The notes below the pieces were generated by a model, which saw only the letters and a program-made list of their open reading frames with translations, searched no databases and was not told the DNA's origin. A stretch of DNA of 64,000 nucleotides, taken from assembly GCA_943912855.1 (NCBI GenBank), contig CALTVC010000015.1, positions 1-64,000 of the forward strand, read 5' to 3'. The position numbers and the translations under genes are program-made. This stretch comes from an uncultured Flavobacterium sp. (lineage in GTDB: Bacteria; Bacteroidota; Bacteroidia; Flavobacteriales; Flavobacteriaceae). Shown here one piece after another: positions 7,979 through 16,377 of the stretch (its first letter is position 1; each line of letters starts with the position of its first letter).

Positions 7979-9493
7979 TTAGTTCACATTCGTTATCGTT
8001 ACCAGGGCAAGCCTGCCGCCTTCTTTGCCCGAAAGCAGTAACTTTTTGCCCGGAGTAAGTTCTACCATTGTGTCGGGTGGTATTTCCTTGCCCTCGGTGA
8101 TATCTTTAAGCATATCCAGCTTTTGGTTTACCAATACCCATTTTCCCTCATAAAAGGTAAAATACCCTTGCGGGATTTTATCATGTGGTGCCGTTTTTTC
8201 ATTACGGACTACATTGCGGTTTACATGCCAGTTAAACAAATACTGATTGTTGTATACCATCAGGCGCTGGTTATCGGGTTTCCAAACACCGGGGCTAAAT
8301 TCGTAATAAAAATCGAGTATTGGCAGCGGTCCTTCGTGTTTTGTCCCACAAAAAGGACATTTTGGTGCTACCGAGTTGTCAAACACATACCAGCCCTGTG
8401 TACACGCAGGGTTAAGGCATTGCTGCATAAGGTCGGCAGTTTTTAATAGTGCCTGCTCCCAGCTTTCGGCAGGAGGACGCTCTTGTGGGTTGTGTAATCC
8501 GTCTATAAAAGCGCGGTTAAACATTTCGGTAAGGTACGGTCCTGTTAAGGTATAGGGTAACGCATCTAAATCACACCACGGCATATCCCACTTGCTAAAA
8601 CGGTTTGTCTTGGGGCGGTTGCTGTGGTCTGTAGGGTGTTCTATGAACAATGCCTTTTCGCCCATAGAAAGCAGGTCGTCTTTTTCAGGGTCAAGGTCAT
8701 GTACCTTACTGCCTTTAAGCGGATGACGGTGCAATAAGAACATGTATATGAGTATCGGCAACGCGTGTAAATCTGTGTAACGGCTGGGCAGTATGCGACT
8801 CGGGTCGGCTTTATCAAGATGACGTGTAGCCAAAACCTCCGGAGCTATGAATTCTGGAGTGCCTATAACCTCCGCAGGGAAAAGCCCCGGAACTACAAGT
8901 CCGTCAAGGTCTATCATACATGCTGCTTTTTCTACAGGGTCTACCAGCACGTTGTTGTACGAAAGGTCAGAGTGTGCAAGCCCCATGGCATGCATTTTCT
9001 TTACACCCCGAACAATGTTTACACAGATCTGTAAGTAACTGAGCCAGTTGCCCAACTCACTTTTGGCAAGCCGTAACGGAAACGCCTCATTACGGAATTT
9101 TGCCGTAGCAAACCATTTACCGTTTTTTTCTTTTCCCTTAATCAGGGTAGCGGTTTCCTGCCCTTGTTTAAAAAAGAATTTTTGTTTGTATGTGGGTACT
9201 ATGATTCCGGTAAGCCCATTGTGTTCCACTACATCTGTCGGCCATCGGAATACTTCATCGAGAAAGTAATCGCCGGCTTCTTTATTTTTTATTTGCTGAA
9301 GGTACTGTGTGGTAATCCGCCTTAACCGTTCCTTTTGGTTATCATCCAGTTTATCCCGAAACAACGCTACCACATAACTGCGGTCAGGGCTAAAGTACAC
9401 GTCTTTAACCGCGCCTCGCATAGGTTCGGACGTTTGGGTAAACTGGTAGGTTTTCTCTGGGTCGTTAACAGACCTTACGGTTACAATGTTCAT
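7979..9493 (-). CDS. Ter-associated Ser/Thr protein kinase with zinc ribbon
   Basis: A 504-residue protein kinase-like protein. The catalytic loop is HSDLSYNN (His174, Asp176, Asn181), the metal-binding DFG equivalent is DLDG (195-198), and the activation segment ends GTPEFIAPE (211-219). The N-terminal lobe is divergent and I could not place the glycine loop securely. A Cys4 zinc ribbon follows (Cys359, Cys364, Cys379, Cys382), then a beta-rich C-terminal domain. With the PP2C and TerY genes next to it, this forms the kinase-phosphatase-vWA triad (TerY-P; compare E. coli YegI-YegK-YegL). It probably phosphorylates Ter components; the substrate is unknown. Confidence 0.88.
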   Translation of the reverse strand: MNIVTVRSVNDPEKTYQFTQTSEPMRGAVKDVYFSPDRSYVVALFRDKLDDNQKERLRRITTQYLQQIKNKEAGDYFLDEVFRWPTDVVEHNGLTGIIVPTYKQKFFFKQGQETATLIKGKEKNGKWFATAKFRNEAFPLRLAKSELGNWLSYLQICVNIVRGVKKMHAMGLAHSDLSYNNVLVDPVEKAACMIDLDGLVVPGLFPAEVIGTPEFIAPEVLATRHLDKADPSRILPSRYTDLHALPILIYMFLLHRHPLKGSKVHDLDPEKDDLLSMGEKALFIEHPTDHSNRPKTNRFSKWDMPWCDLDALPYTLTGPYLTEMFNRAFIDGLHNPQERPPAESWEQALLKTADLMQQCLNPACTQGWYVFDNSVAPKCPFCGTKHEGPLPILDFYYEFSPGVWKPDNQRLMVYNNQYLFNWHVNRNVVRNEKTAPHDKIPQGYFTFYEGKWVLVNQKLDMLKDITEGKEIPPDTMVELTPGKKLLLSGKEGGRLALVTITNVN

Positions 9494-9502
9494 TTAAAAA
9501 TA

Positions 9503-10879
9503 TTAAAATACAATTGCCAATGTCCTGTCATCATGGTTGCCCGGACTCCAAAAGTCCATCCATGCCAAAAGCTTTTCGGCAGCATTTTCACTTCCGTCAA
9601 GCGGTACGGTTGTACCCACATCATTTTTTCCATTAAGGCTCTCAAACAATTGTTGCCATTTTTCAGGATTGGCAAGGTTAGCCTCTACTTCAAACTTCGG
9701 GTCGTATATGCCGTCGGTCATTAGCACAAGATACGGCAAATCTGTAGTAAATTCAAACCCAAAACGGCTTTGAACAACCTCGGGTTTTAAAACCTCGGGC
9801 ATGGTAATAAAGCGTGTTCCTCCGCCAAAATCACCACTGTCTATAATGTTAAGCAATGTTACTTTACTGAAATCTTTGGCAACAAGTGCCGTAGGGCAAT
9901 CGCCTACGCCAAAGCTAAGGAATGCATATCCGTCAGGAAATTGCTTAAATACCACAAAGCTCAGTGTGGTATGAAAGTCGTTTATTAGAGCGCCTTCTTC
10001 AGTTGCGAATACATCAATGGCATTATACACTTTTTCTGCTGCTGCCAAAAGCAGAGGAGAGGCAACGCTTAATGCAGTTTCTTTATTTGCTGATGCAACA
10101 GCATTGTCTACAGCTGTAGTATCCTGAAATGTTTGTTTTAGCGCGTCGATTACAACAGCACAGGCAATAGCTGACCCCTTACGTGAATACTGTGCAGAGC
10201 CTGCCCCGTCTGAAATTGCTACAGTATACCAGCCATTAGGTAACTTGGCATACGCGTAATCATCATCCCTGAAACCGGCCCGATTGGCATGACTACGCCC
10301 CCTGCACGATGCTACAATGATGTTACATTCGCCCATAGTTGAGGTTTCATGTACGGCATCGGGTTTTGCGTATATATCTTCCGGATCACTGGGGATGTTT
10401 TTCCACAGCAACTTTGGGTCGGGGTTTATTATAAGGGTAATTTTTTTATGGTTGGGTTCGGCTTCGGGTTCTTCCGTTTCAAAATTAAACGTAAAGTTTA
10501 GTACTATATCCCCTTTTTCTGTTGGGATACCCTCTATAACCTTCGTTTCAGGATTAAAGCTGAGGCCTGTGCCTTCAAAACCGCTAAGCTCAAAAGTTGT
10601 AACATCCTGAAGTCCGTATGCATCAAAATCAAATACGACGGCATAAGGCTTACCCTGATTGCCGTTTGGCAAAGCTACCTGTAGTGTTTTCAGTTCTTCG
10701 CGTCGTGCCCTTATTTGCCAGTTTTTTGTCATTTCCTGCTGTAGCAGCCTTATGGTTTTTACGTATTCTGTGTTTTCTTCCTGCGCTATAAATTCCCTGA
10801 ACAAGGCACTAAAGCGCTCATGGCTTTCTATGCCCTGCCCCAGTAATAATGCCCGGATGTATTTTTCGGTTTCGTCCAT
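9503..10879 (-). CDS. PP2C-type protein phosphatase with N-terminal Ig-like domain
   Basis: 458 residues. Residues about 1-60 are helical; about 66-152 look like a putative Ig fold of the He_PIG type (LSFNPETKVIEGIPTEKGD). From about 180 a PP2C phosphatase follows, with RGRSHANRAGFRDDDYAY, AISDGAGSAQYSRKGS (223 onwards) and FLSFGVGDCPTALV, carrying the acidic metal ligands of this Mn/Mg-dependent family. The DDRTLAIVF end is typical. It is the phosphatase of the TerY-P triad. Its start codon overlaps the stop of the upstream TerY gene by one base (TAATG), so translation is probably coupled. An Ig-like module fused to a cytosolic PP2C is unusual. Confidence 0.88.
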   Translation of the reverse strand: MDETEKYIRALLLGQGIESHERFSALFREFIAQEENTEYVKTIRLLQQEMTKNWQIRARREELKTLQVALPNGNQGKPYAVVFDFDAYGLQDVTTFELSGFEGTGLSFNPETKVIEGIPTEKGDIVLNFTFNFETEEPEAEPNHKKITLIINPDPKLLWKNIPSDPEDIYAKPDAVHETSTMGECNIIVASCRGRSHANRAGFRDDDYAYAKLPNGWYTVAISDGAGSAQYSRKGSAIACAVVIDALKQTFQDTTAVDNAVASANKETALSVASPLLLAAAEKVYNAIDVFATEEGALINDFHTTLSFVVFKQFPDGYAFLSFGVGDCPTALVAKDFSKVTLLNIIDSGDFGGGTRFITMPEVLKPEVVQSRFGFEFTTDLPYLVLMTDGIYDPKFEVEANLANPEKWQQLFESLNGKNDVGTTVPLDGSENAAEKLLAWMDFWSPGNHDDRTLAIVF

Positions 10880-11931
10880 TAGCCCTGGGCGCGGTTTATG
10901 TCAAAGCCACCGCCACCACCTGTGCCAAATTTACCCTGAGTTCCACACCACGGACAATTACCCAGAAGATCTTCGTCCAGGCAATGTATTTTACCGCAGG
11001 TACAAACAGCAATGCTGTACGGGTTTCCGCAGCACGGGCAAGTGGGCGAACCTACAAGTTCCTCACTGTTTACGGTTTGATGTATGCTTTCATCGGCAAG
11101 CTCAAAATATGAGTTGTCTATGGCATAGGCGCCACTAAGTCTGTAACTTTTTGTATACAAATCCATACCACCAAAATTTCCCTGAGTAAGGTTTCGGGTG
11201 TATTTCATAAGGTATGGACGTTTTGTATTTTGGCATTTAGCCGCGAGTACTACGAAATTATCGTCTACAAACGGTTTCTTGTCGGCGGGTTTGGTAAGGT
11301 CTATTTTACTCAGCATATCGTCATTGGTCTTTGCAAGTTCAAAGCCACTGCCGTTGCTGTCTACACTTACGCTGCTGGTTTTTATGGAATCACTTACCCA
11401 CCTGAAGAAATCTTTATAGGACTGTGGTGTAGTATTTTTAAAATGCAATACATGCTCTGTAAGTTGCCCAAGCAATGAAGTGTCGGTTTCATTGCCAAAT
11501 GAAATCGCAACCATATTAGCCGAACGCTGCCAGTTTTGTTTCCATTCGGTTATGGCTGCAGTGGTATCATCTGTGGGGACACCATCAGTAAACAAAAAGA
11601 CAATGGGTTTCCAGTCGCCTTTCTGTGCATAGGTAGTCTTTACAATGTTACGACGCAGTTCATGCATTAAATGCCCAAGGCCTTTACTAAGCGATGTGCC
11701 TCCACCTATAGGGAAACGTGGCGGGTAAAAGTTTACAAGCTCCTGTAGGGGAACCAGTGTTTTAGGTTGCCCTGCAAATACCACTACTGATATCCATACG
11801 GTTTCCAGCGCATACGGGTCAGATTTCAGGGTTTCCACAATCATGGCTATGCCTTCTTCTACCTGCTGTATGGGCTCGCCCACCATTGATTCTGAAATGT
11901 CTATCAAAAAACATATGGGTAGTCTTCTCAT
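10879..11931 (-). CDS. TerY-type vWA domain protein with C-terminal zinc ribbon
   Basis: 350 residues. The vWA domain (1 to about 210) carries the metal ion-dependent adhesion site Asp11-x-Ser13-x-Ser15 (DISES), GGGTSLSKGL, and FLFTDGVPTDD. After a linker comes a cysteine-rich C-terminus (CPCCGNPYSIAVCTCGK, then NCPWCGTQG), the TerY-C zinc-binding region. vWA proteins of this kind are thought to act as metal-regulated scaffolds joining the kinase, phosphatase and TerD proteins. It is a paralogue of the next gene (both start MRRLP), but only this copy has the zinc module. Confidence 0.9.
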   Translation of the reverse strand: MRRLPICFLIDISESMVGEPIQQVEEGIAMIVETLKSDPYALETVWISVVVFAGQPKTLVPLQELVNFYPPRFPIGGGTSLSKGLGHLMHELRRNIVKTTYAQKGDWKPIVFLFTDGVPTDDTTAAITEWKQNWQRSANMVAISFGNETDTSLLGQLTEHVLHFKNTTPQSYKDFFRWVSDSIKTSSVSVDSNGSGFELAKTNDDMLSKIDLTKPADKKPFVDDNFVVLAAKCQNTKRPYLMKYTRNLTQGNFGGMDLYTKSYRLSGAYAIDNSYFELADESIHQTVNSEELVGSPTCPCCGNPYSIAVCTCGKIHCLDEDLLGNCPWCGTQGKFGTGGGGGFDINRAQG

Positions 11932-11942
11932 AAGGTTGGCGG

Positions 11943-12578
11943 TTAAATCACTACTGTAATTTCATCGGGTGGTGGAGGTAGCTGTCGGTTTTCGCCGGTA
12001 GCCTGGCTTTTGTTACCCTGTTCTATGGTTTCGCTTACCCACTTAAAAAATGCTTTAAGGGTTTGGCTGTCGGCAGAGTCCAGGTGTACCACGTTGTCGG
12101 TAAGTTCCTTCAGCATGGCATCATTAGCCAGATGTCCGGCGGCACAACCTACCACAGCACCAAAGTCAAACTTACGTACTTCGGCTACTTTTTCGCGGTA
12201 TAAGGCTATGTCGCTGGGTTTACCATCGGTAAACAAAAACAACAGCGGTTTCCAGTCGCCCTTTTGGGTTTCGCTTCCGCGGATGATGTCCTGCTGCACT
12301 CTGTTCATGATAAAATCAAGTGCCGCACCCGTATTGGTAGGGCCGCTTTGCGGGCAGGTAATTTCGGGCAGGCGAAACTGCACCAGTTCTGTTAGGGGCA
12401 CTATTTCCTTAACCTCACGGTCAAACGTAACAATGCTGAGCCATAACGAATCTAGCGCCTGAGGGTCACTGCGCAGTGTGTTTACCATACCACTCAACGC
12501 ATTGTTCAGTGCCTGTATGGGTTCGCCATACATAGAGCCCGAAGTATCGAGCAAAAAATAAACCGGTAACCTTCTCAT
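11943..12578 (-). CDS. TerY-type vWA domain protein, short form
   Basis: 211 residues, essentially only the vWA domain. Asp11, Ser13 and Ser15 (DTSGS) form the adhesion site, with SGPTNTGAALDF and FLFTDGKPSD completing it. The sequence is close to E. coli YegL/TerY. It lacks the zinc ribbon of its neighbour and ends with a short proline-rich tail (NRQLPPPPDEITVVI). It lies 11 bases upstream of its paralogue. The pair suggests division of labour, perhaps a free vWA subunit and a zinc-anchored one; this is inference. Confidence 0.9.
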   Translation of the reverse strand: MRRLPVYFLLDTSGSMYGEPIQALNNALSGMVNTLRSDPQALDSLWLSIVTFDREVKEIVPLTELVQFRLPEITCPQSGPTNTGAALDFIMNRVQQDIIRGSETQKGDWKPLLFLFTDGKPSDIALYREKVAEVRKFDFGAVVGCAAGHLANDAMLKELTDNVVHLDSADSQTLKAFFKWVSETIEQGNKSQATGENRQLPPPPDEITVVI

Positions 12579-12593
12579 AAGCTAAGGCGTGGT

Positions 12594-13016
12594 TTAGTTG
12601 ATGTTATAGGTAGGAGGAGTGTCGTCTGAAGAAGAACTACCCTGGTTAGACGATACCACACCGTTTATATTGTATGTACTCGTATCGGCCTCCGGGTCGT
12701 GCTGAATAAGATGGCTCATAACTTCAGAGGTAACATCTTTGCCACCGCTAATTTGGTGGTACATGCTGCCTATAGTATATATAGGCCCCCAAGGGATGCC
12801 CCACCAACCCAGGGTACTGTTTACCAATACGTGCTTATACGAATGTTTGATGGACTTTTCGTCCGGGCGTACAAAGTAAATTGATGATGACCTTTTAAAA
12901 GTCATTAAAACAATAGATACCGTGTATGGAAAAACCACAAACCTTCCGCCTTGTTGTACCATGGCCTTTATTTGCGATACGCTAAGACCCTCAATGTTTT
13001 TTATTTGTGTACTCAT
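12594..13016 (-). CDS. Unknown Ter-operon protein with membrane-like hydrophobic motif
   Basis: 140 residues, no family I can name with confidence. The N-terminal part MSTQIKNIEGLSVSQIKAMV is followed by two beta-like hydrophobic stretches (RFVVFPYTVSIVLMTFK), then a striking aromatic motif GWWGIPWGPIYTIGSMYHQI that could insert into or lie on a membrane. The C-terminus is low-complexity, serine-rich, and repeats TYNIN twice. It sits tightly between a TerD gene (3 bases) and a TerY gene (15 bases), so it surely belongs to the same operon. Its role is open. Confidence 0.7.
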   Translation of the reverse strand: MSTQIKNIEGLSVSQIKAMVQQGGRFVVFPYTVSIVLMTFKRSSSIYFVRPDEKSIKHSYKHVLVNSTLGWWGIPWGPIYTIGSMYHQISGGKDVTSEVMSHLIQHDPEADTSTYNINGVVSSNQGSSSSDDTPPTYNIN

Positions 13017-13019
13017 GGC

Positions 13020-13682
13020 TTACAGGTATGATCTTACAATACGGTGAATGGTTTGTCCAAGGAATGTATCTTCGGTAGGGTCGCCTATGGCGCTGAATTT
13101 CCACTCGGCACCTCTCTTGTACAGCTTGCCCATTATAATGCTGCGCTTGCCCGCGTACTGACCCTCGGCAGAAACATTGTAATCAGCAAATACAGAGTTT
13201 ACACGTGTAGGCGTACCTTCGTACATCCTGATTTTTGAGTAAGGTATCTGCGAAAAATCTTCGTTGCCCGCATTGTTCAGGAAGAAGAATATTTGCTGTA
13301 CATTTGGTTTTATCCTGGTAAGGTCTATGGTAATGATTTCATTGTCAAGGCCATCGTCTCCACCTGTATCACCCTCTAGGTCATCACCCGTATGACGCAT
13401 AGAACCGTCTACGCTTTGCAGTTTGCCTTTAGGTAAACCAAACTGTTGCAGTACTTCTACACGGTACAGTGGTGAGTAAAGATGGTCGCAAATGTTGTTC
13501 TGGTCGTCTATGAGTATGCAACTCAGGTCCAGGTCTATGCTTATTGTTTTTTTGCCTAAGCCCAGGAAACCGCCTTTGGTTTCAATGGCACCCCAGTTAA
13601 CACCCACACAAAAATTGGTTAGGGTTTCTCCGGTACTTTTTTTAAGGTCAATTTTCTGACCTTTGGTAAGGTTAATAGCCAT
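13020..13682 (-). CDS. TerD family calcium-binding stress protein
   Basis: 220 residues. It starts with the family hallmark MAINLTKGQKIDL and contains VGVNWGAIETKGG, DLDLSCILID and the acidic calcium-binding stretch HTGDDLEGDTGGDDGLDNE, followed by YEGTPTRVN. The C-terminal GAEWKFSAIGDPTEDTFLG is typical. TerD proteins bind Ca2+ and form complexes at the inner membrane face that confer tellurite, phage and oxidative stress tolerance. This copy is one of four; its longer loop before the acidic motif (VEVLQQFGLPKGKLQSVDG) groups it with the copy at 16378 rather than with the 183-184 residue forms. Confidence 0.93.
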   Translation of the reverse strand: MAINLTKGQKIDLKKSTGETLTNFCVGVNWGAIETKGGFLGLGKKTISIDLDLSCILIDDQNNICDHLYSPLYRVEVLQQFGLPKGKLQSVDGSMRHTGDDLEGDTGGDDGLDNEIITIDLTRIKPNVQQIFFFLNNAGNEDFSQIPYSKIRMYEGTPTRVNSVFADYNVSAEGQYAGKRSIIMGKLYKRGAEWKFSAIGDPTEDTFLGQTIHRIVRSYL

Positions 13683-13710
13683 AATTAAAAATATTTGGTT
13701 GGTTTACAGT

Positions 13711-14265
13711 TTAATTATACTTGTTAAGGAAATCCTGAAGACCGCCTTTAAGGCCTGAACCTACGGCTTCAAACTTCCATTCGTTATTGCGCTTATAAAT
13801 ACGCCCGAATTCTACAGCGGTTTCTATGCTAAAATCTTCGTCAAGCTCATACTTAACCAGCTCAGTATTATTGCTGCCGTCTACAATACGGATAAACGAG
13901 TTGCGTATTTGCCCGAAGTTTTGCCTGCGCTCTGCCGCCTGGTGTATGGTTACCACAAAGGTTATCTCGGCCACATCTGCCGAAATGGTATTCAGGTCTA
14001 CAAGTACTTTTTCATCATCGCCGTCACCATCTCCGGTAAGGTTGTCTCCCGCGTGTTTTACGGCACCATCCGGCGATTCAAGGTTGTTGTAAAATATAAA
14101 GTGGTTATCGCTGATAAGCTTTCCGTTAGCGCCCAGTACAAATACCGATGCATCAAGATCAAACGCCTGGCCTGTGCTGCTGCTGTTAGCATCCCACCCT
14201 AGACCTACGGTAAATTTTGGGGCTGCTATGCTTTGCCTTTGCCCCTTTTCAAGATTTATTGCCAT
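13711..14265 (-). CDS. TerD family calcium-binding stress protein (short form)
   Basis: 184 residues with the canonical TerD/TerE architecture: MAINLEKGQRQSIAAPKFTV, GLGWDANSSSTGQAFDLDAS, and the calcium-binding acidic motif KHAGDNLTGDGDGDDEKVLV. The C-terminus FGRIYKRNNEWKFEAVGSGL is family-typical. It is very close to the copy at 16991-17542 over its whole length, which points to duplication of a TerD pair (long plus short form) within the operon. Confidence 0.95.
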   Translation of the reverse strand: MAINLEKGQRQSIAAPKFTVGLGWDANSSSTGQAFDLDASVFVLGANGKLISDNHFIFYNNLESPDGAVKHAGDNLTGDGDGDDEKVLVDLNTISADVAEITFVVTIHQAAERRQNFGQIRNSFIRIVDGSNNTELVKYELDEDFSIETAVEFGRIYKRNNEWKFEAVGSGLKGGLQDFLNKYN

Positions 14266-14269
14266 TTTT

Positions 14270-15247
14270 TTATTTCGAATTGATGTTTATGTTTAACATT
14301 GCCCTTAAAATATTGGTCTGTTCGTCTACGTTTTGCAGCTCTTCCAGGAAATCAACACCCGAAATCTTATCCAGGTATTGTGCCAGCACATCTGTAACAT
14401 CTTGCGGGAGTGATGTTTTTATGGTACCCAGCCTTTCGTTAAGCATATCGTTCTTCTGCTTTAGTTCTGCCACAATATCTCCTTTGTGCGAAAGGTTTTT
14501 AGACAAATCCAGGCGTTGTGCCAATGTTGTGTCGAGCAAGTAAAAAGAACGTATGCCATTTATAAAAACAAACTTGTCATTGCTGTCTACAAACTCAAAC
14601 ACTTCTATATACTCGGTGTCAAACCGTAGTCCGCAGGTAAACTTTATCCTGAAATTCAGTTTGTTCAGCCTGCCCATGAGCTTGCGCTCTATGGTGCCAA
14701 AATCACTGTGGTACGAAGGTTTGTCTTCATTCTCGGTCAGGGCCAAAAATACCTCGCCATCTGTAAGGTCGCGGTAAAACTCCTGCCCGTATCGGGTGCT
14801 GAACATTACTACGTTACCCCACCCGAAACTTGTGCTATGCCCCGACAGTACCTCATAAAACTCCCTGAGCTTGCCGCTCATTTCCTGGCCGTATTTACGG
14901 CACTCACCGTTAAAATCGGCTGCGGTGGTTTCTTTTTCCAGTTTGGCTATCAGCTCCTGGTTAATGTACATTTCATCATTAACCAGCATATACTGCTGCT
15001 CCTTAGCTTTTTTCAGCTTCTGGAACAGGTCTGTAAGGCTGCTCGTGTACTGAATGTGAAAGAGCTCCAGCTTGTTTACATCAAGGCTTTTATTCGCTTC
15101 AAACAGGTTGTGTATAACCTTGGTGCGTACGTATACGGCAAAAAGATCTTTGTGGTTAAAAAAATTTGAAAGTGTTTTTAAAACCAACAACCGTTTACTG
15201 CTATCCTTTATAGCCTGGGCATATATTTGTTCCTGCTCTTCCTGCAT
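14270..15247 (-). CDS. Unknown helical Ter-operon protein
   Basis: 325 residues with no recognised domain. It is soluble and mostly helical at both ends: a long helical N-terminus (KDSSKRLLVLKTLSNFF, LTDLFQKLKKAKEQQYML), a central beta-like part (GTIERKLMGRLNKLNFRIK, FDTEYIEVFEFVDSNDKFVF) and a helical C-terminus. It lies four bases from a TerD gene and 34 bases from telA. The position next to TelA suggests a partner of TelA or TerD, but nothing in the sequence proves it. Confidence 0.75.
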   Translation of the reverse strand: MQEEQEQIYAQAIKDSSKRLLVLKTLSNFFNHKDLFAVYVRTKVIHNLFEANKSLDVNKLELFHIQYTSSLTDLFQKLKKAKEQQYMLVNDEMYINQELIAKLEKETTAADFNGECRKYGQEMSGKLREFYEVLSGHSTSFGWGNVVMFSTRYGQEFYRDLTDGEVFLALTENEDKPSYHSDFGTIERKLMGRLNKLNFRIKFTCGLRFDTEYIEVFEFVDSNDKFVFINGIRSFYLLDTTLAQRLDLSKNLSHKGDIVAELKQKNDMLNERLGTIKTSLPQDVTDVLAQYLDKISGVDFLEELQNVDEQTNILRAMLNININSK

Positions 15248-15281
15248 TTACATTACAAACAATAAAAATAATTAAGGGTGC

Positions 15282-16376
15282 TTACTGTGTCACTCCTTTT
15301 TTTAGTTCGGCCTCCAGGTTCTGTAGTCCTGCGTCCAGTTCCCTTCGGGTTTGCGCACCCTGCTCGTGTATCTGCTTCACTTCCGCAAGCGTAGATATAA
15401 GCGATTGTGTGGTGCTCCTAAGGGTATCTAACGATACAACCGTTTTCTCATTTTCGCGCGCTACGTCTATGCTGTTTTGTTTCAGCATTTCGGCATTTTT
15501 CTGAAGGATTGTATTTGTGGTTTCGCTTACCTTTTTCTGTACCTCTATGTGCTGTTTTTGCCTTTGCAGCGCCACTGCCAGTGTTAGCTGGTTTTTCCAT
15601 ACCGGCATGGTCGTGGTAAGTATGGTTTGTGCTTTTTCGGCTATAGAAGTATTGTTATTTTGTACTACACGTATTTGTGCCAGCGACTGAATCAGTATAA
15701 AGCGTACTATTTTCATGTCGGCAAGGCGCTTGTCCAGGCGGGTAGTAAAGTTTCGCTTATCTGAAATTTCGTAGTCCTGGTAGTTAGCAGGATTTGCTTC
15801 CATAACGGCAAGCTCCTCGCTAAGTTGCTTAAACTTAAGCTGCCCTGCTACAATGTATCGTTCCAGTTCTTTGATAAGGTTTACGTTGCTGTCAAACATG
15901 GTTTGCAACGCGGTATTATCCTTAACCGAATTAATCATGCCAGCCTTAACCTTATTGCTTATGCGGTCTACGTTAGCGGTTATCTTATCATATTTCTGGA
16001 AGATTTTCTTAACGTCTACCACCAACTTGTTTAATAACGGTATGCCCGAAATAAAACGCTGAAAAGCATTTTTGTTAAGTTCGTCTACATCTATATAATT
16101 AAGCTCCGTAAGCAACTCGCTTATAAGGTTGCCTACATCGCCACCCTGCTGTGTACGTACATTGCTAAGAAACGTATCACTTTGGCGTGCTATGCTGTTT
16201 TGTATCTCTGCCCCGTAGTTTAGTATAGAGTTTGTATCCTTCTCAGAAAGCTGGTTAGATATCTGCTCATACTGTGCCATATCGGCCGGCTGAATATTGG
16301 CAAGGTTAACGTTCCCTTCTTTGTCTATGGGAGAAAGCTGCAGCCCCTGTGGCTGTAAAGTACTGTCGTTTTCCAT
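15282..16376 (-). CDS. Toxic anion resistance protein, TelA/KlaA family
   Basis: 364 residues, close to the usual TelA length. Coiled-coil rich, with the characteristic region GIPLLNKLVVDVKKIFQKYD, then NLIKELERYIVAGQLKFKQL and the long heptad-rich C-terminus (LRSTTQSLISTLAEVKQIHE). TelA proteins accompany TerD clusters and contribute to resistance to tellurite, phage and membrane-active agents; how they act is unsettled. It starts one base after the TerD-long stop on the same strand, so co-translation is likely. Confidence 0.92.
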   Translation of the reverse strand: MENDSTLQPQGLQLSPIDKEGNVNLANIQPADMAQYEQISNQLSEKDTNSILNYGAEIQNSIARQSDTFLSNVRTQQGGDVGNLISELLTELNYIDVDELNKNAFQRFISGIPLLNKLVVDVKKIFQKYDKITANVDRISNKVKAGMINSVKDNTALQTMFDSNVNLIKELERYIVAGQLKFKQLSEELAVMEANPANYQDYEISDKRNFTTRLDKRLADMKIVRFILIQSLAQIRVVQNNNTSIAEKAQTILTTTMPVWKNQLTLAVALQRQKQHIEVQKKVSETTNTILQKNAEMLKQNSIDVARENEKTVVSLDTLRSTTQSLISTLAEVKQIHEQGAQTRRELDAGLQNLEAELKKGVTQ

Positions 16377-16377
16377 A

